From Alphaproteobacteria bacterium (GTDB taxonomy: Bacteria; Pseudomonadota; Alphaproteobacteria; CACIAM-22H2), in contig WGNX01000009.1 of the NCBI GenBank assembly GCA_016124335.1, positions 165,658 through 229,657 of the forward strand: 64,000 bases of DNA, in the 5' to 3' direction. Below the pieces are notes generated by a model. The model worked only from the letters and a program-made list of their open reading frames with translations, made no database searches and was not told the origin of the DNA. The position numbers were made by a program, and so were the translations under genes. Below, one piece after another: positions 10,315-19,593 of the stretch (the first letter of the stretch is position 1; the number at the start of each line of letters is the position of its first letter).

Positions 10315-11259
10315 ATGCAGAATTCCGCCCCCGCCCGCCTCAACCGGACCGAACTGGCCGTTCCCGCCACGCGGCCCGAACTCTTCGCCAAGGCCGCCCG
10401 CTCGGCCGCCGACGTCGTGTTTCTCGATCTCGAGGATGCCGTTGCGCCCGCCGACAAGGCCAAGGCGCGCAAGAACGCCGTCGAGGCGCTCAACGACATC
10501 GACTGGGAGGCGATGGGCAAATCCGTTTCGGTGCGCGTCAACGGCTTCGACAGCGAATGGCTCTATCGCGACATCGTCGACCTCGTCGAGAAGGCGGGCG
10601 AACGGCTGCACATGATCATGCTTCCCAAGGTCTCGCGTCCGGAGGAAGTGATCGCGGTTGACCTGTGGCTCACGCAGATCGAGCGCGCGAAGAAGATCGA
10701 ACGACCCATCGGGCTGGAACTGCTCGTGGAGTCCGCGCAAGGCATCGCCAATGTCGAGGCGATCGCGGCGGCAAGCACGCGCACCGAATCGCTCGTCTTC
10801 GGCGTGGGCGATTTCGCGGCATCGACCGGCATGCGCACGACCAATATCGGTGGCCTGTCGCGCCAGTATTCGGTCGAAGGCCGGATTGCGGATATCTGGC
10901 ACTACACGCTTGCCCGGCTTGTCGTCGCCGCACGCGCGGCGGGCAAGCGGCCCGTTGACGGACCCTATGCCGATTTCAACGATCCCATCGGCATGAAGGA
11001 ATCGGCTGCGCGGGCCGCCGCACTGGGCTGCGAAGGCAAGATGGTGATCCATCCTTCCCAGATCGCCGACGTGAACGAGGCCTTCACGCCCGACCCGGGC
11101 GAGGTCGAGCGCGCACGCGCGATCCTGCTGGCGATGGAAGAAGCCGCCCAGCGCGGCCAGGGTGCCGCGGCCTTCGAGGGACGGCTCATCGACATCGCCT
11201 CGATCCGTCAGGCCGAGGCGCTCGTCGCCAAGGCCGGGCGCATCCGCGGCGGGCACTAG
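10315..11259 (+). CDS. mcl: HpcH/HpaI-CitE family lyase, L-malyl-CoA/beta-methylmalyl-CoA lyase type
   Basis: Enzymes of this family cleave malyl-CoA to acetyl-CoA and glyoxylate, and beta-methylmalyl-CoA to propionyl-CoA and glyoxylate. The 314-residue protein follows the Rhodobacter Mcl1 layout: AADVVFLDLEDAVAPADKA (metal-binding Asp/Glu region), SVRVNGFDSEW, IMLPKVSRPEEV, the metal-ligand Glu in IGLELLVESAQGI, GVGDFAAS, VDGPYADFNDPIG and GKMVIHPSQI, ending with RLIDIASIRQAE. The ATG at 10315 was chosen over an in-frame TTG at 10276 because alignment to the family begins there. It precedes accA by 53 bases. The sequence alone cannot exclude citramalyl-CoA lyase activity, which would link it to the CoA-transferase/hydratase genes at 24-26 kb. 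Confidence 0.85.
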   Translation: MQNSAPARLNRTELAVPATRPELFAKAARSAADVVFLDLEDAVAPADKAKARKNAVEALNDIDWEAMGKSVSVRVNGFDSEWLYRDIVDLVEKAGERLHMIMLPKVSRPEEVIAVDLWLTQIERAKKIERPIGLELLVESAQGIANVEAIAAASTRTESLVFGVGDFAASTGMRTTNIGGLSRQYSVEGRIADIWHYTLARLVVAARAAGKRPVDGPYADFNDPIGMKESAARAAALGCEGKMVIHPSQIADVNEAFTPDPGEVERARAILLAMEEAAQRGQGAAAFEGRLIDIASIRQAEALVAKAGRIRGGH

Positions 11260-11312
11260 GGTGCCGAAAAATGGGCGTGACCGGGCCCGCGAGCATGCTA
11301 TAGAGCCCCGCC

Positions 11313-12266
11313 ATGGCGCACTATCTCGACTTTGAAAAGCCCATCGCGGAACTCGAAGGCAAGATCGAGGAACTCAAACGCCTGACGGGCGACGGTTCCC
11401 TCAACATCGCCGACGAGGTCTCGAAGCTGCAGACGAAAGTGGACCGGCAGATCCGCGCTGTCTATGGCCGCCTGTCGGCGTGGCAGAAGGTGCAGGTCGC
11501 CCGCCATCCCGAGCGCCCGCACGCCGGCGACTATGTCGCGGGCCTGATCGAGGAATTCACCCCGCTCGCCGGCGACCGGCTGTTTGCCGACGACAAGGCG
11601 ATCATCGGCGGCATCGGCCGGCTCAACGGCCAGTCGGTCGTCGTCATGGGCCACGAGCGCGGCTCGGACACCGAATCGCGCCTGCGTCACAATTTCGGCA
11701 TGGCGCGGCCCGAGGGCTACCGCAAGGCGCAGCGCCTGTTCCAGCTTGCCGACCGCTTCAGGCTGCCGGTCGTGGCGCTTGTCGACACGGCGGGCGCCTA
11801 TCCCGGCGTCGATGCCGAAGCGCGCGGTCAGGCCGAGGCCATCGCCAAGACGATCGAGGTTTCGCTTCGCATCCGCGTGCCGTTCGTCGCGGTCGTCGTG
11901 GGCGAAGGCGGGTCGGGCGGTGCCATCGCGATCGCCACCGCAAACAAGGTGCTGATGCTCGAACATGCGGTCTATTCGGTCATTTCGCCGGAAGGCTGCG
12001 CGTCGATCCTGTGGCGGTCGGCCGAGCACGCGCAGACGGCGGCCGAAGCGCTGAAGCTGACGGCTCAGGACCTGTTCAAGCTCGGCGTCATCGACGGCAT
12101 CGTGTCCGAGCCGCTGGGCGGGGCCCATCGCGGCAAGGCGGAGACGATCGAAGCGCTCGGCGAAGCGATCGCCAAGGCGATTGCCGAATTGCGCGGCCAG
12201 GACGGCGGCGTGCTGCGCGCGCGCCGACGCGAGAAATTCCTCGAAATGGGCCGCAAGGGCCTTTGA
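11313..12266 (+). CDS. accA: Acetyl-CoA carboxylase carboxyltransferase subunit alpha
   Basis: AccA with AccD transfers the carboxyl group from biotin on AccB to acetyl-CoA, the first committed step of fatty acid synthesis. At 317 residues it matches the family length. Landmarks are the N-terminal coiled segment [17 protein letters not shown], the [11 protein letters not shown] block, the oxyanion-forming GHERGSDT, the [11 protein letters not shown] stretch, [19 protein letters not shown] and [38 protein letters not shown]. It lies between mcl and meaB on the same strand. The meaB start follows the stop within three bases, suggesting co-transcription, although the two genes serve different pathways. 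Identification is direct. Confidence 0.96.
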   Translation: MAHYLDFEKPIAELEGKIEELKRLTGDGSLNIADEVSKLQTKVDRQIRAVYGRLSAWQKVQVARHPERPHAGDYVAGLIEEFTPLAGDRLFADDKAIIGGIGRLNGQSVVVMGHERGSDTESRLRHNFGMARPEGYRKAQRLFQLADRFRLPVVALVDTAGAYPGVDAEARGQAEAIAKTIEVSLRIRVPFVAVVVGEGGSGGAIAIATANKVLMLEHAVYSVISPEGCASILWRSAEHAQTAAEALKLTAQDLFKLGVIDGIVSEPLGGAHRGKAETIEALGEAIAKAIAELRGQDGGVLRARRREKFLEMGRKGL

Positions 12267-12268
12267 GC

Positions 12269-13252
12269 GTGGGCGCCGACGTTTCGGCGCTCGCGGCCTC
12301 GATCCGCTCCGGCGACCGGCGGGCGCTCGCGCGCGCGATCACCATCGTCGAATCGACGCGGCCCGACCACCGCCGGCAGGCCGACGCGCTTCTCGCCGAA
12401 CTTCGTGCCGATGCCGGCAATGCCGTGCGCGTGGGCATTTCCGGCCCGCCAGGCGCGGGCAAATCGACCTTCATCGAGGCGTTCGGGCTCTACCTGCTGT
12501 CGCTGGGCCGCAAGCCGGCGGTGCTCGCGGTCGATCCGTCCTCGCCGGTTTCCGGCGGCTCGATCCTCGGCGACAAGACGCGCATGGAACTGCTGGCGCG
12601 CGATGCACGCGCGTTCATCCGGCCTTCGCCTTCGGGCGGCACGCTGGGCGGGGTTGCAAGGCGCACGCGCGAGGCCTCGTTCGTGTGCGAGGCGGCCGGG
12701 TTCGACACGATCCTGATCGAGACGGTGGGTGTAGGCCAATCCGAGACGGCGGTTGCCGAGATGGTCGACCTCTTCATGCTGCTGCTGCCGCCCGCGGGCG
12801 GCGACGAACTGCAGGGCATCAAGAAGGGCATCGTCGAGCTGGCCGATCTCGTCACCATCAACAAGGCGGACGGCGATCTTGCAGCCGCAGCCGGACGCAC
12901 GGCATCGGACTACACGGCCGCACTGCACATGCTGCGGCCATCCAAGGCGTTGTGGCACCCGCCGGTGATCCAGATCTCGGCGCTGGAAAAGCGCGGGATG
13001 GACAAGGTCTGGAAAGCCATCGAAGACCACCGCAGGGCGCTGGGCACGGCCGGAATCGCCGCCCGGCGGGCCACCCAGGCCAAAGCCACCCTATGGCGGG
13101 AAATCGCCGATCTGGTGCGCGAAACCCTGGCTGGCGACCCGCAGCTGGCGGTCTTGGTCGAAACGCTGGAAGTTGAAGTAACTCAAGGACTTGTGAGCCC
13201 ATACGCCGCCGCCGGGCGGGTGGTGGCGGCCCTGCGCGATGCGGGCGGTTGA
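12269..13252 (+). CDS. meaB: Methylmalonyl-CoA mutase-associated GTPase (MeaB/ArgK)
   Basis: MeaB is a G3E-type GTPase that protects adenosylcobalamin-dependent methylmalonyl-CoA mutase and gates cofactor loading. The 327-residue protein has the P-loop GPPGAGKST (residues 59-67), the family block LAVDPSSPVSGGSILGDKTRM, RPSPSGGTLGG, the Walker B-like ETVGVGQSET, and the specificity motif NKAD. The start is taken as GTG 12269; a TTG at 12263 overlapping the accA stop is the alternative, and no ATG fits. The mutase itself is not in the window. Presence of meaB with malyl-CoA lyase agrees with an ethylmalonyl-CoA or methylmalonyl-CoA route, and its B12 requirement fits the cobST genes at 20 kb; this link is inference. 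Confidence 0.9.
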   Translation: MGADVSALAASIRSGDRRALARAITIVESTRPDHRRQADALLAELRADAGNAVRVGISGPPGAGKSTFIEAFGLYLLSLGRKPAVLAVDPSSPVSGGSILGDKTRMELLARDARAFIRPSPSGGTLGGVARRTREASFVCEAAGFDTILIETVGVGQSETAVAEMVDLFMLLLPPAGGDELQGIKKGIVELADLVTINKADGDLAAAAGRTASDYTAALHMLRPSKALWHPPVIQISALEKRGMDKVWKAIEDHRRALGTAGIAARRATQAKATLWREIADLVRETLAGDPQLAVLVETLEVEVTQGLVSPYAAAGRVVAALRDAGG

Positions 13253-13296
13253 CGCAACGCCCTTAAGCCCGTAAAACGCCCGCTCTTTTGGTTTCC

Positions 13297-13317
13297 GGCC
13301 CCCCCTTTGGCGGGGCC
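13297..13317. other. GC-rich hairpin upstream of rpmB
   Basis: A stem GGCCCC/GGGGCC around the loop CCCTTTGGC lies 20 bases before the rpmB start and 45 bases after meaB. There is only a short T pair after it, so it could be a weak meaB terminator or a structured rpmB leader. Confidence 0.35.
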
Positions 13318-13336
13318 TTAGCACGGGGATTTGACG

Positions 13337-13630
13337 ATGGCGCGTCGCTGTATGGTCACGGGCAAGGGTCCGATGATCGGCAACAACGTTTCGCATGCGA
13401 ACAACAAGACGAAGCGTCGCTTCCTGCCCAACCTGCAGGACGCCACGCTGTTGTCCGACGTTCTCGGCCGCTCGGTGCGCGTGCGCATCTCGACCAACGG
13501 CCTCAAGACGGTCGAGCATGCCGGCGGACTGGACTCGTGGCTCGTCAAGACGCCCAACCGCAAGCTCGACAAGGACATGCGCCGTCTCAAGGAACAGGTC
13601 GAGACGGCTCTCGAGAAGCGCGCCGCCTGA
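13337..13630 (+). CDS. rpmB: 50S ribosomal protein L28
   Basis: L28 is a structural protein of the large ribosomal subunit. The 97-residue sequence starts [23 protein letters not shown] and continues [11 protein letters not shown], the diagnostic block of alphaproteobacterial L28, and ends with a basic/acidic helix. The ATG at 13337 is chosen because L28 begins with MA(R)RC; an in-frame TTG six bases upstream is less likely. The two N-terminal-half cysteines of zinc-type L28 are not present as pairs (a single Cys5 is seen), which fits the zinc-free form. A strong hairpin follows the gene. Confidence 0.97.
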   Translation: MARRCMVTGKGPMIGNNVSHANNKTKRRFLPNLQDATLLSDVLGRSVRVRISTNGLKTVEHAGGLDSWLVKTPNRKLDKDMRRLKEQVETALEKRAA

Positions 13631-13690
13631 GCGGGCGGTTCGCTGTCGTATAACGACAACAAACACTCCTTGTTTCCGATACAAGACCTT

Positions 13691-13716
13691 CGGGCCCGCC
13701 GGTAACGGCGGGCCCG
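13691..13716. terminator. Strong hairpin between convergent rpmB and chemoreceptor genes
   Basis: A perfect ten-base-pair stem CGGGCCCGCC/GGCGGGCCCG with the loop GGTAAC lies between the two convergent stops. The downstream sequence on the plus strand is CTTCATTTG, so the T-run is poor, but position and stability fit a bidirectional terminator. Confidence 0.65.
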
Positions 13717-13741
13717 CTTCATTTGCGGCAACCGCCGCCGG

Positions 13742-15898
13742 TCAGGCCTGCCGGACCGTCGCGACGAAGCGTTCGGATTCCATCTGCAATGCCTCGCCCA
13801 TGCGCGCGAACCGCGCGGCCGCCTGCGAGACTTCCGCGGCCACCGCGCCGGTCCTGCCGGCGGCTTCGTTGACGCCGCCGATCATCGCGGAAACCTGCGA
13901 AGCACCGTCGCTCGCCACTTCCAGGTCGCGTCCGATGCCGCGCGTGGCGGCGGTCTGCTCCTCGACCGCGGCCGAAACGGCCGTGGCGATCTCGCGCATG
14001 CGCGCGATGGTCTGCGCGATCACCGAAATGGCACCCGACGTGTCGCCGGTCGCCGCACGGATGCTTTCGATCTGCTGGGTGATTTCCTCGGTCGCCTTGG
14101 CTGTCTGCGTGGCCAGCGCCTTCACCTCCGAAGCCACGACGGCAAAGCCCTTGCCGGCGTCGCCCGCGCGCGCCGCTTCGATCGTGGCGTTGAGTGCCAG
14201 CAGGTTCGTCTGGCCGGCGATGGCGCTGATGAGGCTGACGACGTCGCCCACGCGCTGCGCTGCCGCCTCGAGCGACTTGACGCAGGCATCCGTGCGTTCG
14301 GCCTGTGCGCCCGCTTCTTCGGCGATGCGCGCGCTTTCGCCCACGCGCCTGGCAATCTCCTCGGTCGACGAGGAGAGCTGCGTGGTCGCCGAGGCGACCG
14401 ACTGCACGCTCGAAGCCGACTGCCCGACCGCGTCGGCAGCGGAATTCGTCTGCCGGCGGGTTTCCTCGGCCGCCTCTGTCATCGCGCCCGAAGCGTGGCG
14501 AAGTTCGCTCGCCGCCGAGGCGATGTCGCGCACGACGCCACCGATGCTCGCCTCGAAGTCGCCCGCAAGGTTCGCCATCGCGGCGCGCTTTTCGGCTTCA
14601 CGCGCGGCGCTGGCGGCCGCCTCGCGTTTGTCGGCCTCGCGCGCGTCGAGGGCGGCCGCGCGGAAGGATTCGAGCGCATCCGACAGCAGCCCGATCTCGT
14701 CTGCCCGCGCGGGAGGGATCTCGGTTTCGAGATTGCCCGCGGCGATCGCCCGCATGCTGACGGCAAACGCGTCGAGCCGTGAAAGGACGCGCCGCCCGAC
14801 ATAGAACCACGCGATACCGGCCGCGATCAGAAGGCTTGCCAGCGCGATTGCGGCAACGAGCGTCACGCCCGTATCGACCGCCGCATCGGCCTCGCTTGCG
14901 GCGGCACGGCTTGCCGCCTGCGATTGGGCATCGAGCGCATCGACCCGTGCAACGAATTTCGCTGCCGCCTCGCGCCCCGACACGAGTGCCTTTGCCGCCT
15001 GCGACGACATCTCGATTTCCTGCTCGCGCAATTCGAACAGGTTGCGCATGCCTTCACCGAAATCGAGGACGGCGTAGGTCGCGTTCGCGATGTCCGTCCC
15101 CTTGAGCGCGTCGATCTTCAGCGCCGCACCCGCCGGATCGGTCGCCGCGTAGAAGCGCTCGCGCACCGCGTCGACCTCCTTAAGCGTTCCGGCAAACGTC
15201 GCTTCATTGAGGATCGCGACGCCTTGGCTTACGCTCGCAAGGATTTTCATCGCGTTCCCGTAGATGGCGAAATCGCCGCCGGCAATCACCGTGGATTGCG
15301 CGGCGACCGTCTCGGGCGATGCCGTACCGAGGCGCTTGATTTTCGCGACAACGTCACCCGCGCGTGCTTCGGCAAACGGGGTTGCCAACGACGCGAAACG
15401 TTCGCGTGCCTGTTGCAGCTGGCTCTCCAGCTCCCGACGCTCTTTCTGGCTGGCGACGCGCCGCTCGGCCGTGACGTCGATGGCGGCGATCCGTTCGAAG
15501 ACCGTCGCTGCAAGGCCGCGCAGTTCCGTCGCCGCGTCGCCCTCGCCATTCGCTTCGAGTTCGCCCAGAAGCGCATCGAGATGCTTGCGATCCGCGGCAA
15601 TGCGCGCAAGAAGCTCGGCGCGGGCCTTTTCTTCGTCGACCGTCGCCAGCAACGGCGCCACCGCCGCGACGTCGCCGGCGACCTGCGCCAGCCGCAGGCT
15701 TGCGGCCATCACGGGCATCCGCCGTTCGGTCATCGTGCCGATCGTGCCGCCGACGCTGACCAGAAGGAAGGCGGCGACGGCTGCGGCCAGCGTGGTGCCG
15801 CCGGCGATCGCGCCCATCGCAAGGAATATCTTAAAACGGATGCTCGACTGGAAGGCTGCGCGCGCTTCGTTCGGTTTTGCCTGACTTTCTTCGTCCAT
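13742..15898 (-). CDS. Methyl-accepting chemotaxis protein
   Basis: This 718-residue transmembrane receptor should pass a periplasmic signal to CheA/CheW. The first membrane helix is at about residues 24-48, a helical periplasmic sensor region spans 50-342, the second helix is at 343-367, and a HAMP linker ([10 protein letters not shown]...[17 protein letters not shown]) follows. The cytoplasmic coiled-coil carries the highly conserved hairpin tip [20 protein letters not shown]. The long helical sensor of nearly 300 residues suggests a double four-helix bundle rather than a PAS or Cache fold; the ligand cannot be told. The ATG at 15898 was preferred over one 39 bases upstream because the charged N-terminus then directly precedes the membrane helix. 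No other chemotaxis genes are nearby. Confidence 0.92.
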   Translation of the reverse strand: MDEESQAKPNEARAAFQSSIRFKIFLAMGAIAGGTTLAAAVAAFLLVSVGGTIGTMTERRMPVMAASLRLAQVAGDVAAVAPLLATVDEEKARAELLARIAADRKHLDALLGELEANGEGDAATELRGLAATVFERIAAIDVTAERRVASQKERRELESQLQQARERFASLATPFAEARAGDVVAKIKRLGTASPETVAAQSTVIAGGDFAIYGNAMKILASVSQGVAILNEATFAGTLKEVDAVRERFYAATDPAGAALKIDALKGTDIANATYAVLDFGEGMRNLFELREQEIEMSSQAAKALVSGREAAAKFVARVDALDAQSQAASRAAASEADAAVDTGVTLVAAIALASLLIAAGIAWFYVGRRVLSRLDAFAVSMRAIAAGNLETEIPPARADEIGLLSDALESFRAAALDAREADKREAAASAAREAEKRAAMANLAGDFEASIGGVVRDIASAASELRHASGAMTEAAEETRRQTNSAADAVGQSASSVQSVASATTQLSSSTEEIARRVGESARIAEEAGAQAERTDACVKSLEAAAQRVGDVVSLISAIAGQTNLLALNATIEAARAGDAGKGFAVVASEVKALATQTAKATEEITQQIESIRAATGDTSGAISVIAQTIARMREIATAVSAAVEEQTAATRGIGRDLEVASDGASQVSAMIGGVNEAAGRTGAVAAEVSQAAARFARMGEALQMESERFVATVRQA

Positions 15899-16020
15899 TG
15901 TATAGAAACTCCGCCGTCGGCTGACGCCGATTGTCACAAATGAGTCACGCGCTTGCGCGCGCCCAATCTATTTGGCGATAGGTAAACAAATGCTTATCTA
16001 AAATTGTATGTCGGTCGGGA

Positions 16021-17016
16021 TCACTTCGGCAGGGCGAATGCCACCAGCAGCGTGCGCTGAAGAAAGCTGTAATTGTCGTCGGATATCAGGAATAGAATGT
16101 CTTCACCGGGACGTGAAAGAGTGGCGATACCTTCGTAGTTATCGACGGCGAGTGGCGGGCGCAGGCGCGCAAGCTCCTCGCCTTCCACGCGCGCATCCGC
16201 GACCCATGCGCCCGGCCGCACGCGCACGAGGCGCGCGGAAAATGCGCCTGGCAGCGAAAAGCCGCGCTCAAGCACGAGCGTCGAACCATCCGGCAGGGTG
16301 CTCAACCCTGTCGGCGCAAAGCCTTCGGCCGCTCGATAGAGCAGACGTCGCCAGCTGCCGTCGTTGCCGACAAAGCCGACATGCAGGCCGTCATCGAGAA
16401 GCTCCTCGGCGAGAAAGAGCAATCGGCCATCCGGCAGGTGCGTCAGCGCCTCGATGCCGCCATTGCGCGGCGCGCGGGCAATTTCAGCCGGCATGCGCAG
16501 CGCATGCGGCGGCCTTGCGAATGGCGGTTCCGACGGCGGATAGACATTGATCCGGTGCCGGCGTTCGAAACTGACGGCGAAGCCGCCGTCCGGCAGGCGT
16601 GCAAGACCTTCGGCATCGCCGTCCTGTCCCTGCACCACCCGGCCGTCCGGCTCGGCGAGGCGGCCAAGCTGCGCCGGACCCGCCCCGCGCAGCCGGCCGT
16701 CGAAAGACAGGCCGGCGTCGAGCGTCCAGCCATTGTCGGAAATCGCGACGAAGCGGTCACCGGACGACGCCACCCACAGGTCGGACCATCCGCCAAAGCG
16801 CCGGTCGGACGAGCCGAGAATGAGGCCGCCGCGCCATTCGAGCCGCCCCACCGTCGTGCGCGCCCGGTCGTTCTCGTCGAACGGGAGCGGCACGGCATTG
16901 AAGGCAACCGGCTCGCGGGGCGCTCCGCGGGCCGGAAACGCAAACGCCCACGCAGCGAGCGCACCGGCCGCAAGGCCAAACGCGCCGCGCCGCGTGGGCG
17001 CGAAGCGCCCCGTCAA
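16021..17016 (-). CDS. Tat-exported esterase-like/phytase-like beta-propeller protein
   Basis: The 331-residue protein begins with a twin-arginine signal (TRRGAFGLAAGALAAW, cleavage near ARGA). The mature part has the pattern of the phytase-like esterase-type family (PF13449): GGWSDLWV, AISDNGWTLDAG, DAEGLARLPDGGFAVSFE, GIEALTHLPDGRLLFLAE and VDNYEGIATL near the end, with repeated LPDG turns typical of a beta-propeller. Activity is unproven in this family. Translation most likely begins at a TTG whose last bases overlap the stop of the dienelactone-hydrolase-like gene (TTGA), so the two are coupled. The last 38 codons carry FLISDDNYSFLQRTLLVAF, also conserved in the family as I know it. Confidence 0.78.
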   Translation of the reverse strand: MTGRFAPTRRGAFGLAAGALAAWAFAFPARGAPREPVAFNAVPLPFDENDRARTTVGRLEWRGGLILGSSDRRFGGWSDLWVASSGDRFVAISDNGWTLDAGLSFDGRLRGAGPAQLGRLAEPDGRVVQGQDGDAEGLARLPDGGFAVSFERRHRINVYPPSEPPFARPPHALRMPAEIARAPRNGGIEALTHLPDGRLLFLAEELLDDGLHVGFVGNDGSWRRLLYRAAEGFAPTGLSTLPDGSTLVLERGFSLPGAFSARLVRVRPGAWVADARVEGEELARLRPPLAVDNYEGIATLSRPGEDILFLISDDNYSFLQRTLLVAFALPK

Positions 17017-17915
17017 GCGAGGTTGCGCGAAAACCAGACGATCAGGCGCTGCCAGCCGTCCTTCGCCGGACCGGCCCGATAGGACGGGCGATAATCGGCG
17101 TTGAAGGCATGCGGCGTGTCGGGATAGGTCACGATCTCGCACGGCTTGCCTGCGGCCTTCAGTGCGGCGCGCATCCGGTCGACGCTGTCGTTCGAGATGC
17201 CCGGATCGGCACCGCCGTAGAGGCCCAGCACCGGCGCATTGATCTTCGCGACCAGCTGGCTTGGCCACATCTGGCGGAACTCGTTGGTCTGGCCTTCCAG
17301 CGGGCCATACCACGCGACCGCGGCTTTCACGCCTTGATTGTGCGCCGTGTAGAGCCACGTCACCCGCCCGCCGAAGCAGAAACCGGTGATGCCGAGCTTC
17401 TTCGTGTCGCCCTTGGCGACACCGCCGGCCGCCCACTTCACCGTATCGTCGATGTCGCTCATGATCTGCGTATCGGACACCTTGCCGATGATCTCGCGCA
17501 GCAGCGTGGGAATGTCGGTGACCGCAAGTGCGTTGCCCGCGCGGAAATAATAGTCGGGCGCGATGGCGAGATAGCCTGCCTTCGCAAGCCGCCGGCAGAC
17601 GTCCTTGATGTGCTCGTGGACGCCGAAGATCTCCTGCGCGACGATGACGGTCGCGAAATTCGTTCCCTGCGCGGGCCGCGCGTAATAGGCCGGAAGCTTG
17701 CGCTTGTCGGCCGTCGGGATCTCGACATTGCCGCCGGTCAGGCCGTTCATGTCGGTGGTGATGACCGTCTGCGCCTGGATGGGATGTGCCGCCAGCGCGA
17801 AGCCCGCAAGGCTGGCGCTTGCCATGAAGCCGCGTCGGCCGAGTGCGGCCGGTTCCGGCTGCAGGCTCCGGCGGTGCTGTTCGGCGTCGGCATCTTTACG
17901 GATGTCGTCGGGCAT
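17013..17915 (-). CDS. Tat-exported dienelactone hydrolase family protein
   Basis: The 300-residue alpha/beta hydrolase has a twin-arginine signal (GRRGFMASASLAGFALA, residues about 26-45). It then shows the dienelactone hydrolase pattern: VVIVAQEIFGVHEHIKDVCRRLA as a near match, ITGFCFGGR with the cysteine nucleophile in GxCxGG, LYGGADPGI with the catalytic Asp and YPDTPHAFNADY with the catalytic His. The family hydrolyses lactones and esters. Here the enzyme should work in the periplasm, unlike the cytoplasmic chlorocatechol enzymes. It is followed by the phytase-like gene with overlapping stop and start. The substrate is unknown, and both neighbours being Tat-exported hydrolases suggests a shared extracytoplasmic scavenging role, which is inference. 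Confidence 0.87.
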   Translation of the reverse strand: MPDDIRKDADAEQHRRSLQPEPAALGRRGFMASASLAGFALAAHPIQAQTVITTDMNGLTGGNVEIPTADKRKLPAYYARPAQGTNFATVIVAQEIFGVHEHIKDVCRRLAKAGYLAIAPDYYFRAGNALAVTDIPTLLREIIGKVSDTQIMSDIDDTVKWAAGGVAKGDTKKLGITGFCFGGRVTWLYTAHNQGVKAAVAWYGPLEGQTNEFRQMWPSQLVAKINAPVLGLYGGADPGISNDSVDRMRAALKAAGKPCEIVTYPDTPHAFNADYRPSYRAGPAKDGWQRLIVWFSRNLA

Positions 17916-17941
17916 GTTCGCTCCTTGGGTTTCTGGATTGC

Positions 17942-19561
17942 CTAGCGGTTCACGATCCGGCCGTCGGTCGAAACGCGGACCGGGCTGTTCGAGCGTATAT
18001 AGGTCGCCAGTGCGTCGTCGAGTCCCGGGCCGAAATCGTAGGGGTCGATCGCGCGGTCGCGGAACACCACATACCCGTCTCCACCGCGGCGCATGAAGTC
18101 GTTCGTGGCGATCGTATAGACCGCGTTGGGATCGATGGGCGTGAAACTGCCGTCGGGCTTGCGCACTTCCAGCGAGATAACGCGTTGGCCGGCCGGCTTG
18201 GTAAGCGTCCAGGTCAGCCTTGCACCGGCAAGCTGCGGGAAGCGCCCGCCGTTTTCAGCCGCCTGCGAGACGCCGTTTTCCATCGCCGCAAGCAGGTCCG
18301 AGCCCTTGAGCTTCAGCGTGGCGACGTTGTTCTGGAAGGGCAGCGTCGTCAGCACCGCGCCCAAAGTCACCTGCCCTTCGGCAATGCCCGCACGCAACCC
18401 GCCGCCGTTCTGGACGGCGATCGTGGTTCCGGCCGCACGCGTGGCGACAAGCATCGCCTCGGCAACGAGGTTGCCCAGCGCGCACTCGCGTGCCCGGCAC
18501 CCGTCGAGCGCATAGGGGATTGCCGCGGCCCCCACGACCTGCGTGCGGACCTGAGCGAGCGGCGCATCGAGCCTGTCGACCACCGCCTGCACGGTTGGAT
18601 CGGGCCTGACCGACTGCTCGACCGTGATCGAGTTGCCGTTGGCGGCGACGACATTGCCGGCCACGTCGAAATCGACGTCGATGCGCCCGATCCAGCGCGA
18701 GAACGAACCGGACTGCACGATGGGAACCTCGCGCCCCGACGGGCCCTTGACGCGCACCGGATAGGGGCCTTCGGAGCCCTTGATGTCGTTGGCAAGCAAC
18801 GTGTGCGAATGGCCGCCGACGACCACGTCGATCCCGTCGACCGCGGCGGCGACCTCCTTGTCGCGGAACAGGCCGAGATGCGAGACCATGATGATGTGGT
18901 TTACGCCGTCGGCCTTGAGCCGCGCCACGATCGGCGCGATCACGCCTTCCGCGCGCGGGAATTTCAGGTTCTGGCCGGGCGAAGAAATCTCCGGCGTGTC
19001 CTCGGTCGTGGCGCCGATGATCCCGATCTTCACGCCGCCACGCTCCAGCACGACGGCATCGCGATATTGGCCACGGATGGCGGGTTCGGCCGATGCATCG
19101 ACATTGGCCGACAGGACCGGAGATTTCGCGCCGCGCAGATAGCGCGAGAAGTTCGCGGGCCCGTCGTCGAACTCGTGGTTGCCGATGGCCATCGCGTCGT
19201 AACCGAGCATGTTGTTGATCTCGAGCTCGGCGGCACCCTTGTAATGCGTGTAGAAAAGCGAGCCCTGGAAATTGTCGCCCGCGTTGAGGACCAGCACCTG
19301 GCGGCCGGCGGCCGTCGCGGCGGCGCGATTCTGCGCGAACAGCGTGGCCATGCGCGCCACGCCGCCCAGGCACTTGTTCTGCTGGGCTTCCTGCGCCGAA
19401 CAGGTGCTGCCGAAGGCATTCACCATCTGCAGGCGCGAATGGACGTCGTTGGAATGGAGGATGGTCAGCTTCAGCGGGGCCGGCGGCGGCTCGGCCGCGC
19501 AGGCGGCAAGCAGCACCAGACCGGCGAGGGCGAAGGGGCGCAAGGACCGCAGCGTGCTCAT
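17942..19561 (-). CDS. 5'-nucleotidase/UshA-type metallophosphatase lipoprotein
   Basis: The enzyme hydrolyses nucleotides or related phosphoesters outside the cytoplasm. The 539-residue protein has a lipoprotein signal (LVLLAACAAE, lipobox Cys at about residue 21). The calcineurin-like domain contains ILHSNDVHS, NAGDNFQGS, AIGNHEFDDG and GGHSHTLL, the full dimetal ligand set. The C-terminal 5'-nucleotidase domain contains NGGGLRAGIAEG and NDFMRRGGDGY, the latter with the substrate-stacking Phe region. The sequence insert with Cys pairs (STCSAQEAQQNKC and GCRARECALGN) suggests disulfides. It lies 26 bases upstream of the Tat hydrolase gene on the same strand, so the three may form one phosphate or ester scavenging operon. 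Confidence 0.9.
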   Translation of the reverse strand: MSTLRSLRPFALAGLVLLAACAAEPPPAPLKLTILHSNDVHSRLQMVNAFGSTCSAQEAQQNKCLGGVARMATLFAQNRAAATAAGRQVLVLNAGDNFQGSLFYTHYKGAAELEINNMLGYDAMAIGNHEFDDGPANFSRYLRGAKSPVLSANVDASAEPAIRGQYRDAVVLERGGVKIGIIGATTEDTPEISSPGQNLKFPRAEGVIAPIVARLKADGVNHIIMVSHLGLFRDKEVAAAVDGIDVVVGGHSHTLLANDIKGSEGPYPVRVKGPSGREVPIVQSGSFSRWIGRIDVDFDVAGNVVAANGNSITVEQSVRPDPTVQAVVDRLDAPLAQVRTQVVGAAAIPYALDGCRARECALGNLVAEAMLVATRAAGTTIAVQNGGGLRAGIAEGQVTLGAVLTTLPFQNNVATLKLKGSDLLAAMENGVSQAAENGGRFPQLAGARLTWTLTKPAGQRVISLEVRKPDGSFTPIDPNAVYTIATNDFMRRGGDGYVVFRDRAIDPYDFGPGLDDALATYIRSNSPVRVSTDGRIVNR

Positions 19562-19593
19562 CCGATGGACTCCATATTCGGTTTTTATGTTTT

